Positions 41,401-49,980 are shown, counted from the stretch's first letter. The stretch: DNA of 50,285 nt from Candidatus Ornithomonoglobus intestinigallinarum (GCA_018715365.1 DVLU01000097.1:1-50285); one strand, 5' to 3'. Numbers and translations are program-made. The notes: generated from the letters alone by a model not told the origin.

Positions 41401-43788
41401 TTATCTCAGCTGTGCGTTAAGCTTGCCGGCAAGCTCCTTCACAATCTTGTCGAATACCGTCTGCACCTCGTCGCCCGTAAGGCTTCTGTCGGCGGCTCTG
41501 AACACAGCCGAATAAGCGACGCTCTTTTTGCCCTCGGGGATCTGCGCGCCCTCGTAAACGTCAAAGAGTTTTATTTCCTCAAGCAGCTTTCCCGCAGATT
41601 TTTTTATGATGCTTTCTATTTCGGCAACGGGCACTGCTTTGTCAACGAGCATTGCCAAATCGCGCGTAACGGCGGGGAATTTTGGCAGCGGCTTGTATTT
41701 TACGTCAGCGTTTACGGCGTCCTTTACCGCGTCAAACGACAGCTCCGCAGCATAGCACGGAACGTCTATGCCGTATTTCCTGCTCACCGACGGGTGAAGC
41801 TGACCTATAACGCCCAGCCTCCTGCCGCCGGCAAAAACCTCGGCGGCGCGTCCCGGATGGTACGCCGGGTTATCCTTTACCGCCTTAAATTCAACTCCGC
41901 TTATGCAAAGCTGCGCAAAAAGCTCCTCCGCAATACCCTTAAGCGTAAAGAAATCCTCGTTTTCGCCGTACATCCCGAGCGTTATAACAACGGGCTCATC
42001 GGGCAGCTTTTCGCCCTCACGCGGCAAAAATATCTTGCCGAGCTCAAAAAGCCTTGCCGATGCGTTTCTGTAATTGTAGTTTCTCGCAAGAATATCGAGC
42101 ATGCTCGGTATCGTTGTCGTTCTCATAACAGACGTGTCCTCGCCCAGAGGATTTTTTATTTTAACTGTATTTCTCAATTCGCTGCCGGCGGGCAGATTTA
42201 TCTTGTCGAAATTCGATGGGCTTATAAACGTCATCGTGTAAATTTCATACATGCCCTGCGCGCACAAAAGCTCCGAGATCCTGTCCGAAAGCTGCTGGCC
42301 GGCGTTTTTGCCGCCGCGTGTTGCTTCGCCGCTCAAAAGCGTCGTCGGGATTTTTTCGTAGCCGAAGAAACGCGCGGCCTCCTCCGCAATATCGGCTTCG
42401 CCTTCAAGGTCGGGCCTGAACGACGGCGGCGTGAGCGTCATGCTTTTTGTATCGACTTCAATCTCGAGCGCCTTGAATATTCTTATCATTTCGTCCGTTT
42501 CGATGTCCGTTCCCAAAAACTTATTTATCTTTTCCGGTCTGAACGGTATCTTAACGGGCTCTTTAACGCAGCCCAAAGCGTCGATCATTCCGCTGCAGAC
42601 CTCGCCGCAGCCGAGCTCCTCAACAAGCTGACACGCCCTTTCGACAGCCGGGACGGTGTTGTTGTAATCAAGCCCCTTTTCGTATCTTGACGACGATTCC
42701 GTTCTCAAGCCGACTCTCTGCGCCGTCAGCCTTACGCTTGAAGCGTCAAACGTTGCCGACTCAAATATAACTGTTGTTGTATCGTCTTTGACCTCGCTGT
42801 TGAAGCCGCCCATAACTCCGGCTATCGCAACGGCGCGCCTGCCGTCGGCTATAACAAGGTCGTCCGCCGTTAATTTTCTGTCCTGCTCATCGAGCGTCTT
42901 TATGATTTCGCCGTCCTCTGCGCGGCGCACGATTATTTTGCCGTCCGCAAGGTCGCGCAGGTCAAACGCGTGCATCGGCTGGCCGTATTCAAGGAGCACG
43001 TAGTTTGTAATATCAACTATATTGTTTATCGGCCTTACGCCGCAGGCATGGAGCCGTTCCCTCATCCACGCGGGCGACGGACCGATTTTTACGTTCTTTA
43101 CCATTCTTGCGCAGTAGCGCAGGCATTTTTCCCTGTCCTTTACCTCAACGCTTATATGATCCGAAATATTGTCGGAGACCTCGTGGAACACGGGCTTTTT
43201 AACGTTGAATTCCCTGTTGAACGTAAGCGCCGATTCCCTCGCAAGACCTATAACCGAGAAGCAGTCCGGGCGGTTTGACGTTATCTCAAATTCCACAACG
43301 TTCTCGTTAAGCCCGAATACGTCCTTTATATCCGTACCCGCCTTTAATTCGTCGGGCAGGACGAGTATCCCGTATTCCGGCTCATAGCCCAAAAGCCCTG
43401 CGCTTATGCCGAGCTCCTCGTGCGAGCATATCATGCCGTTTGACACAACGCCGCGCAGCTTGCCCTTTTTTATTTTGATCCCGCCGGGCAGCGTTGAACC
43501 GTGCAGCGCAACGGGCACAGTCTGACCAGCCTTAACGTTCGGCGCGCCGCACACTATCTGCAGCTCCTCGCCCGTGCCCGCGTCAACGGTGCAGACGTGG
43601 AGATGGTCGCTGTCGGGGTGATCCTCGCATGTCAGAACCTTTCCCACAACGACCTTGTCTATCTCGCCGCCCAAGCTTTCAACGCCCTCGACCTTTGAGC
43701 CTGTCATTGTAAGCCGGTCGGCGTATTCCTTTGGAGTTATCCCTTCGGCGTCCATATAATCGGACAGCCAGCTCATTGGAAGCTTCAT
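41401..43788 (-). CDS. pheT: Phenylalanyl-tRNA synthetase beta subunit
   Basis: The 795-aa subunit pairs with PheS to charge tRNA-Phe and edits mischarged Tyr. It has the N-terminal 'MKLPMSWLSDYMD', the tRNA-binding domain (about 40-150, 'CEDHPDSDHLHVCTVD'), B3/B4 editing domain, B5 ('PFRPEKINKFLG'), the core with 'TTTIPSMLDILARNYN' and the FDX-ACB anticodon-binding end (about 700-795, 'LPKFPAVTRDLAMLV'). I start it at ATG 43788. An in-frame extension to 43833 overlaps the upstream gene's stop and has no ribosome site. AAAGGA is rather far (14 bases). Confidence 0.96.
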   Translation of the reverse strand: MKLPMSWLSDYMDAEGITPKEYADRLTMTGSKVEGVESLGGEIDKVVVGKVLTCEDHPDSDHLHVCTVDAGTGEELQIVCGAPNVKAGQTVPVALHGSTLPGGIKIKKGKLRGVVSNGMICSHEELGISAGLLGYEPEYGILVLPDELKAGTDIKDVFGLNENVVEFEITSNRPDCFSVIGLARESALTFNREFNVKKPVFHEVSDNISDHISVEVKDREKCLRYCARMVKNVKIGPSPAWMRERLHACGVRPINNIVDITNYVLLEYGQPMHAFDLRDLADGKIIVRRAEDGEIIKTLDEQDRKLTADDLVIADGRRAVAIAGVMGGFNSEVKDDTTTVIFESATFDASSVRLTAQRVGLRTESSSRYEKGLDYNNTVPAVERACQLVEELGCGEVCSGMIDALGCVKEPVKIPFRPEKINKFLGTDIETDEMIRIFKALEIEVDTKSMTLTPPSFRPDLEGEADIAEEAARFFGYEKIPTTLLSGEATRGGKNAGQQLSDRISELLCAQGMYEIYTMTFISPSNFDKINLPAGSELRNTVKIKNPLGEDTSVMRTTTIPSMLDILARNYNYRNASARLFELGKIFLPREGEKLPDEPVVITLGMYGENEDFFTLKGIAEELFAQLCISGVEFKAVKDNPAYHPGRAAEVFAGGRRLGVIGQLHPSVSRKYGIDVPCYAAELSFDAVKDAVNADVKYKPLPKFPAVTRDLAMLVDKAVPVAEIESIIKKSAGKLLEEIKLFDVYEGAQIPEGKKSVAYSAVFRAADRSLTGDEVQTVFDKIVKELAGKLNAQLR

Positions 43789-43811
43789 AATTTTATATCC
43801 ATTCCTTTCCG

Positions 43812-44324
43812 CTAATTTAAACTGCCGAGCCATTTGTTTATCTGCCGTATGCTTTTAAAAACATAAACCTCTTTTCCGCAGAGCCTGCCGCGCTCCGCGA
43901 TGTCGAGATATTTACGGCGTTTTTTCCGCCCGTCAAAAAGTATCCACTTTGCAAATTCAAAATCGAATTTTTCCGTACAGCCCTCGCCCATATCGGGACG
44001 CGTTCTGTGCCTGTATTTAACGCTTCTCAAAAACGCGTTTTTAAAGCAGGCGAACCTGTTCACGTCGGTAAATATAATCGTGTCGGCATTGTCAAAACGC
44101 TCTTTAAAGAGCACGGCAAGGTAATTGCCTTCTATTATCCACCTGTCACGCGAAATCACGGGCGCAAGCTTTTCGCGCTTGTATTCCCTTGTCGATTCAA
44201 CCCACCCGGGCAGCCAGTGGAGCTTGTCCATATGCGTCGGCTCAATGCCGAGAAGTTCCCCGAGCTTTCCCGCAAGCGTTGATTTTCCGCTGCCGGAAAA
44301 ACCGAATATCATAATTCTGTTCAT
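43812..44324 (-). CDS. P-loop nucleotide kinase-like protein (FlaR/topology-modulation type)
   Basis: The 170-aa protein opens 'MIFGFSGSGKSTLAGKLGELLG', with Walker A G-x4-GKST. It continues with 'DKLHWLPGWV', 'WIIEGNY' and 'ADTIIFTDVNR', the sequence of the adenylate-kinase-related family sometimes annotated as FlaR or DNA topology modulation protein. No substrate is known. It lies between pheS (18-base gap) and pheT (23-base gap), all leftward, so it is cotranscribed in the T-box-controlled operon. That position is unusual, since pheS and pheT are normally adjacent. Confidence 0.85.
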   Translation of the reverse strand: MNRIMIFGFSGSGKSTLAGKLGELLGIEPTHMDKLHWLPGWVESTREYKREKLAPVISRDRWIIEGNYLAVLFKERFDNADTIIFTDVNRFACFKNAFLRSVKYRHRTRPDMGEGCTEKFDFEFAKWILFDGRKKRRKYLDIAERGRLCGKEVYVFKSIRQINKWLGSLN

Positions 44325-44342
44325 TATAATTATACGGCAATA

Positions 44343-45362
44343 TTAAAACTGCTTCAAAAATCTTAAATCGTTTTCCGTAAACAGTCTCAGATCGTTTATA
44401 TCGTATTTTCTCATTGCTATTCTTTCAAGACCGATACCGAACGCAAAGCCGGAGTATACCTCAGGATCGATGCCGCAGTTTGCGAGCACCTTCGGGTGCA
44501 CCATGCCGCAGCCCAGTATCTCGATCCAGCCTTCGCCCTTGCATACGCCGCAGCCCTCGCCGCCGCACACAAAGCACGAAACGTCAACCTCCGCCGACGG
44601 CTCCGTGAACGGGAAATGATGCGGTCTGAAGCGCACCTTTGTGTCGTTTCCGTAAAGCGCGTGTATAAACGTTTCGAGCGTGCCCTTTAAATCTGCCATC
44701 GTAACGCCCTTGTCAACAACAAGCCCCTCTATCTGGTGGAAAACCGGCGAATGCGTTGCGTCAACGCTGTCGCTTCTGTAAACCCTGCCCGGCGCAATAA
44801 TGCGTATCGGCGGCTTTGTCTGCTCCATAACGCGCACCTGCATGGGCGACGTCTGCGTTCTCAAAACAACGTCGTCATCGATATAAAACGTGTCCTGCGT
44901 GTCGCGCGCCGGATGGTTTTTGGGGATATTCAGCGCTTCGAAATTATAATAGTCAAGCTCCACCTCCGGGCCTTCGGCTATCGTAAAGCCCATGCCGATA
45001 AACGTGTCCTTTATGTTGTTCATGACCTGCGTGAGCGGGTGAAGCTTTCCCGATTCGCGCCGCGTTCCGGGCATCGTAACGTCAACGGCCTCGGCGGCAA
45101 GGCGCTTTTCCTCGAGCGCCGCCGCAAGCTGCGCCTTTTTTGCGTCGAGCGCCGCCTCGAGCGACGAACGTATCTCGTTTGCGAGCGCGCCTATAACGGG
45201 ACGCTCCTCCTTTGAAAGCTTGCCCATGCCCTTTAATACGGCGGTGAGCTCTCCCTTTTTGCCGAGATATTTTATACGCACCTGCTCGAGCGCGTCCATA
45301 CCCTCGGCGCGCGCAAGCGCATTCTCGGCAGCGTTCCTGATCTCTTCAAGCATCTGCTTCAT
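44343..45362 (-). CDS. pheS: Phenylalanyl-tRNA synthetase alpha subunit
   Basis: The 339-aa subunit carries the catalytic class II core. It has the N-terminal coiled coil (1-85), then '[20 protein letters not shown]', '[13 protein letters not shown]' (motif 2 region), '[13 protein letters not shown]', the Cys-rich loop '[17 protein letters not shown]' and '[17 protein letters not shown]' (motif 3). I start at ATG 45360-45362 with AAAGGAAG eight bases upstream. The frame stays open upstream into the T-box but that part is leader RNA. Confidence 0.96.
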   Translation of the reverse strand: MKQMLEEIRNAAENALARAEGMDALEQVRIKYLGKKGELTAVLKGMGKLSKEERPVIGALANEIRSSLEAALDAKKAQLAAALEEKRLAAEAVDVTMPGTRRESGKLHPLTQVMNNIKDTFIGMGFTIAEGPEVELDYYNFEALNIPKNHPARDTQDTFYIDDDVVLRTQTSPMQVRVMEQTKPPIRIIAPGRVYRSDSVDATHSPVFHQIEGLVVDKGVTMADLKGTLETFIHALYGNDTKVRFRPHHFPFTEPSAEVDVSCFVCGGEGCGVCKGEGWIEILGCGMVHPKVLANCGIDPEVYSGFAFGIGLERIAMRKYDINDLRLFTENDLRFLKQF

Positions 45363-45392
45363 TTTTTCATCTTCCTTTCGGCTTTTTTGCAA

Positions 45393-45681
45393 TAAAAAAC
45401 ACTTCGTCCTTATTGGGACGAAGCGTGCTGTTTTCTGCTCCGCGGTACCACCCGACTTCCGCTCCGGCAAAAACCGAAACGGCACTTTAAAACCGATAAC
45501 GGGGTTATCCGTCGCAAACTAATCACGCATCGCGCACGCGCGCGTTTTCATAAGCGCAGCTCCAAAACGAAATTTCACATGTCACCCTTACCGCCGCGGC
45601 TCTCAGCTCAATAACCGCGGCTCTCTCAGCGGCGGAATGACAGCTACTTAATTTTTTCATCGCCTTTGATATTCACATACA
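45393..45681 (-). promoter_or_regulatory. T-box riboswitch of the phe operon
   Basis: The minus strand contains the highly conserved T-box GGGTGGTACCGCGG (complement of 45440-45453). It is followed by a terminator hairpin (ACGCTTCGTCC/GGACGAAGTGT, 45399-45426) and a T run at 45393-45399. A long GC-rich stem I lies upstream. A UUC triplet (complement of 45569-45571) lies about where the specifier is expected, matching tRNA-Phe. Uncharged tRNA would favour the antiterminator and pheS expression. The specifier position is not proven. Confidence 0.9.
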
Positions 45682-45687
45682 TATTTA

Positions 45688-45716
45688 TATATACCATAAT
45701 TTTTGCCCGTTGTCAA
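45688..45716 (-). promoter_or_regulatory. Sigma-A promoter of the phe operon
   Basis: Read leftward, TTGACA (45711-45716) and TATATA (45688-45693) are separated by 17 bases, upstream of the T-box leader. Confidence 0.7.
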
Positions 45717-45830
45717 GCCCGGAGGGGAAAATGTTTTCGAAAAAAAGAAAAATGTTTTTAAAAATATTTTTGCGCAGGAAATAAGGAACGAAAATATAAA
45801 AAGGTGTTTGGTATAATTGCACAAAAAATA

Positions 45831-45840
45831 GGGGGGGGGG
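45831..45840 (+). repeat. Ten-G homopolymer upstream of a surface-protein promoter
   Basis: An uninterrupted run of ten G in an AT-rich intergenic region ends 21 bases before the -35 box of the beta-helix protein gene. It is the longest G run in the window. Confidence 0.9.
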
Positions 45841-45861
45841 TGCGAATATGTGCAATATGCC

Positions 45862-45890
45862 TTGACATGCGTCGGGGCGAAGTGTATAAT
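45862..45890 (+). promoter_or_regulatory. Consensus sigma-A promoter of the beta-helix surface protein
   Basis: TTGACA (45862-45867) and TATAAT (45885-45890), both perfect, are 17 bases apart. A palindrome-like TTGGGTTAACCAA (45895-45907) lies just after the expected start. The rest of 45717-45861 is AT-rich and holds only the G tract and a second weak -10-like TATAAT near 45811. Confidence 0.8.
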
Positions 45891-45946
45891 ATTATTGGGT
45901 TAACCAAAAACTGTACTAAAAAAACAAAAAGGAGGTTTTTTTGCAG

Positions 45947-48016
45947 ATGAAGTTTAAAACAAAGCTTGTTTCTGTTTTGGCAGCTGTGTCAATGTTTGCC
46001 GCGTTCGGCGTTGCCGCCAATGCGGAGGGAGAAACGGCAGGTGTAGCGCAAATCGGCGATACAACATATCCAACGATTGAAGCTGCAATTGAAGCTGCTG
46101 GTAACGGTACCTATATTAAGCTTATTAGCCCGATAAAAGATATGGGAAAGATTGTGGTTGATAAGCCGGTAACAATCGACGGTTGGGGCCACCAAATATC
46201 CGGAAATTCCTGCTTCGATATTACTGCTGACGGAGTAACTATACAGGGCATGAGTTTCAGAGATATAAATGACGGGGATCCGAATACGTCTCCCGAAAAA
46301 TCCAGTGGGTTAAGCGCAATATATGCAAGTAACCTTACCGGAGATCTGACAATAAAAACGAGTGTTTTCGTTAATATTGAGTATGAAGCTATACAGATAG
46401 TTGTTAAGTCTGATGATGCCAATATAACAATCAGTCAAAATAATTTCTGGCCTACGGACAATGCAAAGGCAAAACGCGCGGTACATATTGAACCGTGTGA
46501 CCAGTCCGGAAATCTATGGGAAAATTATAACTATACGGCAAAGATAAACGATAATGATTTTTATATTTATGGCGATGATGTTACGGACGCAGTGTTGGAA
46601 ATATACAGTTATGAGGATAATGACAAAATAGACTTAAGCAATAACTTTTTCAACCATAGCGTGAGTGCCTGCATACTCAAAATGACGGATGTCTATGGTA
46701 AATGGTACAATGACGGTGATGCGGTTTATCCGAGATATACGAGAACCGGCAACATTGAAGATGAGAAAAATAATGTATCATATACCCCCGCGGCAATTGC
46801 GTTGAGCACATATTATATCGAGGGCGAATACGACACCCTTCAAGCTGCAATCAACGAAGCTCCGGCAGACACAACGATACGCCTTACAAAAGATGTGACC
46901 GAAACGGTTACAATCCCCGAAGACAAAACCGTAACGCTTGATTTGAACGGGTATACGCTGAAAAACGCGGAAGCGGACAGCGAAACGGCAAAAACAAGCA
47001 CGCACACCATAACAAACAACGGTACACTGACCGTCATAGACAGCAGTGCGGATAAGTCGGGTACTGTTGATAATGTATCGCATGGCAGAGCGGCTGTTTA
47101 TAATAATGTAGGCGGCACGGTTACGCTTAACGGCGGAAAGTATACGCGCAGCGAGGAAGCGGGTAATTCGGAAAATGACGGCGGAAATTCGTATTATGTT
47201 TTGGAGAATAAAGGCATAATGACGATAAACGATGCAAACGTTTATGCTGATGGTGATTATTCAAGCCTTGTGGAAAACGGCTGGTATAATGGCAGTGAAA
47301 AAGATGAAAATGACCCGCCGTCAACGCTTACCATAAACGGCGGTACATTCAGCGGCGGTATCAATACAATAAAGAATGATGACTGGGGCATACTTAAAAT
47401 AACAAATGGTACATTTGAAAATATGGCTCAGCATGCGTTGCTGAACTGGAACGTTACAACCATAAGCGGCGGTACTTTTAAGGTTCGGAGCGATTATTAT
47501 ACTGCCGCAAACGGTTATCTTGATGCTACTATGGATAAAGGCGAACTGACGATAACCGGCGGGACTTTTACAACAGGCGTGATGGTTAATTCAGCCGGCG
47601 GTAGTAATGCGAAAAAAGCCGCGGAAGGCATAAACATCTCCGGCGGAACATTCGGTGCTGACGTATCCGGCTACCTTGCTGACGGCTGTGCAATATCGGA
47701 GAAAGATGAAAATAATAAATTTACGGTTATCAATCCGACCGATGACAAGGGCACGGTTAATTCGGGTACATACAGATCGGCCGTTGAGAACGGGGCATAT
47801 GAGCAGCTTTGGATATTTAATGATGTAACTATACCTGAAACGGGTGATGTATCATTCAAAGTAACCACATCAGATACAAGTTTGGATGAGGACGACACAA
47901 CGCTGAAATATGAAACCGCAGCTGTTGAAGGTAACGTTACAATCGGTCTTATTATCACCGGTATACCCGAAGACATAACGGTAACGGCAGCGCCTGCCGC
48001 AAATTCGGTACAGTAA
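45947..48016 (+). CDS. Secreted beta-helix (pectate-lyase-fold) protein of unknown role
   Basis: The 689-aa protein has a signal peptide (1-26, ending 'GVAANA') and then two copies of the same start: 'YPTIEAAIEAAGNGTYIKL' and 'YDTLQAAINEAPADTTIRL'. Each leads into strands of a right-handed parallel beta helix ('ITISQNNFW', 'LTVIDSSADKSG', 'LTINGGTFSGG', 'ISGGTF'). No catalytic motif, SLH domain or LPxTG is present, so a binding or adhesin role is possible but unproven. The ATG at 45947 is 11 bases after AAGGAGG. A TTG two codons earlier (45941) is an alternative. The stop overlaps the next gene's ribosome site. Confidence 0.8.
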   Translation: MKFKTKLVSVLAAVSMFAAFGVAANAEGETAGVAQIGDTTYPTIEAAIEAAGNGTYIKLISPIKDMGKIVVDKPVTIDGWGHQISGNSCFDITADGVTIQGMSFRDINDGDPNTSPEKSSGLSAIYASNLTGDLTIKTSVFVNIEYEAIQIVVKSDDANITISQNNFWPTDNAKAKRAVHIEPCDQSGNLWENYNYTAKINDNDFYIYGDDVTDAVLEIYSYEDNDKIDLSNNFFNHSVSACILKMTDVYGKWYNDGDAVYPRYTRTGNIEDEKNNVSYTPAAIALSTYYIEGEYDTLQAAINEAPADTTIRLTKDVTETVTIPEDKTVTLDLNGYTLKNAEADSETAKTSTHTITNNGTLTVIDSSADKSGTVDNVSHGRAAVYNNVGGTVTLNGGKYTRSEEAGNSENDGGNSYYVLENKGIMTINDANVYADGDYSSLVENGWYNGSEKDENDPPSTLTINGGTFSGGINTIKNDDWGILKITNGTFENMAQHALLNWNVTTISGGTFKVRSDYYTAANGYLDATMDKGELTITGGTFTTGVMVNSAGGSNAKKAAEGINISGGTFGADVSGYLADGCAISEKDENNKFTVINPTDDKGTVNSGTYRSAVENGAYEQLWIFNDVTIPETGDVSFKVTTSDTSLDEDDTTLKYETAAVEGNVTIGLIITGIPEDITVTAAPAANSVQ

Positions 48017-48029
48017 GGAGGAAAGCGGA

Positions 48030-48200
48030 ATGAAAAAATATGAGAAACCGGAAATAAAAATTTCAAGATTCAGCTGTGAGCGTATTGCTATGACAACGGA
48101 ATCGGGCATACTCAAGAACAGTGCGCTTTCCCAATATGTGAGCGAAGGCATAGAAGTCAGAGCAACATCATATAATGAAATTTTTCGAACAACAAACTAA
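48030..48200 (+). CDS. 56-aa peptide of the 'KKYEKPEI' type
   Basis: This short gene starts ATG at 48030, nine bases after AGGAGG, whose first bases overlap the TAA of the upstream gene, and ends with TAA at 48198-48200. The product begins MKKYEKPEIKISRF and has Thr/Ser/Gly in the middle ('AMTTESGILKNSAL'), one Cys, and no membrane segment. Small proteins with this N-terminus are common in Clostridia and unassigned. The YxxPxI pattern resembles leaders read by PqqD-type domains (for example lasso-peptide leaders). It is part of the surface-protein operon. Function unknown. Confidence 0.75.
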   Translation: MKKYEKPEIKISRFSCERIAMTTESGILKNSALSQYVSEGIEVRATSYNEIFRTTN

Positions 48201-48271
48201 TTAAGTAAAACTGTGTTTAAACAGAATGCGTAAAAAAAAAGTACAGTAGTTAATCCGCATCATATCACATC

Positions 48272-48408
48272 CAAGAAAGGACCGCAAATTCCGATTATCT
48301 GCGGCGCGGCAGCTCCGGTACGGCGCAAACGAGTTCCCCCTCGCGCGCCGTATCGGGGAAATAAAAGCGCCGCGGCTGTCTGCACGTCGGAACGAGCGGT
48401 CTTTTTTT
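48272..48408 (+). ncRNA. Unassigned structured RNA candidate with terminator-like 3' end
   Basis: A closing helix pairs 48276-48285 (AAAGGACCGC) with 48396-48405 (GCGGTCTTTT), directly followed by more T. Inside are GGCAGC/GCTGTC (48308-48313 with 48375-48380) and a 12-bp stem CCGGTACGGCGC/GCGCCGTATCGG (48315-48326 with 48345-48356, one G-U). CCGCA (48282-48286) can instead pair with TGCGG (48300-48304), so two folds compete. It matches no riboswitch class that I could recall. It may be the 3' end of the upstream operon or a free small RNA. Confidence 0.4.
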
Positions 48409-48541
48409 ATTTCTGTAACAATGCTGAAATATTGAAATCTTTCCGTAACATTAAAAAATTTTAATTTTGTTTAATGTATACAATCCGTCATATTGGAAAA
48501 TATATCTTATAGCCGAATGTAATAAAAAAATGCGTCGTTTT

Positions 48542-48579
48542 TGTTACAAAAAGGCTGCTTCTGTTACACAAATGTTACA
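48542..48579 (+). promoter_or_regulatory. WalR-type box upstream of the NlpC/P60 gene
   Basis: TGTTAC-N5-TGTTAC (48562-48567 and 48573-48578) fits the known WalR/YycF consensus TGTWAH-N5-TGTWAH exactly. A further TGTTACA lies 20 bases upstream (48542-48548). WalR controls cell-wall hydrolase genes, including NlpC/P60 types, in Bacillus and relatives. The box ends 29 bases before the -35, a place suited to activation. Confidence 0.6.
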
Positions 48580-48607
48580 AAATTATTTCCCGAAGCGAAA
48601 AAAGGTG

Positions 48608-48636
48608 TTGACAAACGGCGAATTATGGTGTATAAT
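48608..48636 (+). promoter_or_regulatory. Consensus sigma-A promoter of the NlpC/P60 gene
   Basis: TTGACA (48608-48613) and TATAAT (48631-48636), both perfect, are separated by 17 bases. The leader is about 105 bases. The stretch 48409-48607 has no gene and holds mainly the TGTTACA-type repeats. Confidence 0.85.
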
Positions 48637-48746
48637 GCCTCGTGTAATGAAATTGTAACAAAACAGAAACCGATATGTAACCGGCGAAAACATTTTGAAA
48701 TCTGACTGAAATGCCGGTGAAAAATACAGGAGGGTATATTTTAATC

Positions 48747-49973
48747 ATGAAGAATTTTAAACATTCGTTGGTTGCCGTTATAGCCGTAGTCATGATAAGC
48801 TCGCTTGCGGCTGTTCAGGGCGCGGAGCTTACCGATATAAGAGCGGAGCGCAACAATAAGCTCAGAGCCGCCGCTGAGGTGCAGAGTATGACTATAACGG
48901 AAAAGAGCGTAAGCGACACGGGCGTTAAGGCTGCGGCGCTGACGAATAACACTGCCGAGGAGGCGCAGGCTGTTGCGGCAATAGAAAATTCGGTTGACGC
49001 ATCGGGTTACCGTTTGGGCTATGTTGAAACAACGCAGGGCGGCGCGGAGCTTTACGCAATGCCGTCGGCTGATTCCGAGGTTGTCGGAACGCTTGAGCCG
49101 TGCGAGCAGGTCGAGGTGCTTGAAACAACGGAGGGTTATTATAAGGTATCGGGCGAAAACGCCGAGGGCTATATAATTTCCGATTGCATAACGGAGGATA
49201 AGGACGAAGCCGAATATGCGGCAATGCAGTATGACCATTACAAGCTTGCGAAGATATTGTCGTTCGGCAGCGGTGTAAACGTAAGGTCGGAGGCTTCGGA
49301 AAGCTCGGATGCAATAACGCAGCTTGAGGACGAAACGGACGTTGTTGTGCTCGGCGGCGAGGGCGACTTTATAAAGATAGCCTACGGCAGTGATTACGAC
49401 GAAGGCTACGTTATAAATACTGTAATAGACTTTACGGGCGATTGGGTTGAGAAAAGCGAGGTTGCCGAAACTCAGCAGGCGGCTGCCGAAAGGGCTGCCG
49501 CGGCGGCAAGGGCCGAGGAAATGGCACAGCGCAATTCCGCAGCTGTCGGCGCATCGGCAACGGAAGCTCCCGCAACGGCCGCTCCCACGTCAACTCCGAG
49601 CTCAAGCTCGGGCGGCCAGGCGATAGTTGACACGGCAATGCAGTATCTCGGCGTTCCGTACGTATGGGGCGGCACATCGCCTTCGGGCTTTGACTGCTCG
49701 GGACTTGTTCAGTACGTATGCAGACAGAACGGCATAAGCGTAAACCGTGTTGCGGCCGACCAGAGAAACAACGGCACATACGTAAGCCGTGAAAACCTCC
49801 AGCCGGGTGACCTTGTATTCTTCGCAAACGGCGGCGGAATACACCACGTCGGAATTTACGTCGGCGACGGAAACATGATACACGCTCCGCAGACGGGCGA
49901 CGTTGTAAAGATCTCGTCGATAGAAACAAGCTACAGAATAAATCAGTACGCCGGCGCCGTCCGCGTTTGGTAA
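48747..49973 (+). CDS. Secreted SH3-NlpC/P60 peptidoglycan endopeptidase
   Basis: The 408-aa protein has a signal peptide (1-26, 'AVQGA') and two bacterial SH3 domains (about 85-150 and 155-220, with 'EVVGTLEPCEQVEVLETTEGYY'-type strands). Next come a charged helical stretch ('AAERAAAAARAEEMAQ'), a Thr/Pro/Ser linker and a C-terminal NlpC/P60 domain from about 285. The catalytic Cys317 is in 'GFDCSGLVQYV', His366/367 in 'GGGIHHVGIYVG', and the third polar residue in 'MIHAPQ'. Such enzymes cut D-Glu-diaminopimelate or similar stem bonds. I use ATG 48747 (AGGAGGG 12 bases before). The ATG at 48711 lacks a site. Promoter and WalR-type box lie upstream. Confidence 0.9.
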   Translation: MKNFKHSLVAVIAVVMISSLAAVQGAELTDIRAERNNKLRAAAEVQSMTITEKSVSDTGVKAAALTNNTAEEAQAVAAIENSVDASGYRLGYVETTQGGAELYAMPSADSEVVGTLEPCEQVEVLETTEGYYKVSGENAEGYIISDCITEDKDEAEYAAMQYDHYKLAKILSFGSGVNVRSEASESSDAITQLEDETDVVVLGGEGDFIKIAYGSDYDEGYVINTVIDFTGDWVEKSEVAETQQAAAERAAAAARAEEMAQRNSAAVGASATEAPATAAPTSTPSSSSGGQAIVDTAMQYLGVPYVWGGTSPSGFDCSGLVQYVCRQNGISVNRVAADQRNNGTYVSRENLQPGDLVFFANGGGIHHVGIYVGDGNMIHAPQTGDVVKISSIETSYRINQYAGAVRVW

Positions 49974-49980
49974 TATATAA

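Noticed and set aside
41245-42690. 481-codon open frame on the plus strand opposite pheT
   Set aside because: It mirrors the pheT frame, has no ribosome site or recognisable motif and results from codon bias of the real gene.
45831-45840. Reading the G10 run as a sequencing artefact only
   Set aside because: Not fully excluded, but the run sits in a clean promoter region and surrounding sequence is normal, so it is kept as a finding with a raw-read check.
48272-48408. c-di-AMP (ydaO) riboswitch in front of the wall hydrolase gene
   Set aside because: Such genes are often controlled by this riboswitch, but I could not find its conserved core blocks, and a promoter lies between this region and the gene.
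48467-48658. 63-codon plus-strand frame in the leader of the NlpC/P60 gene
   Set aside because: It overlaps the WalR-type box and the -35 and -10 boxes, and lacks a ribosome binding site.
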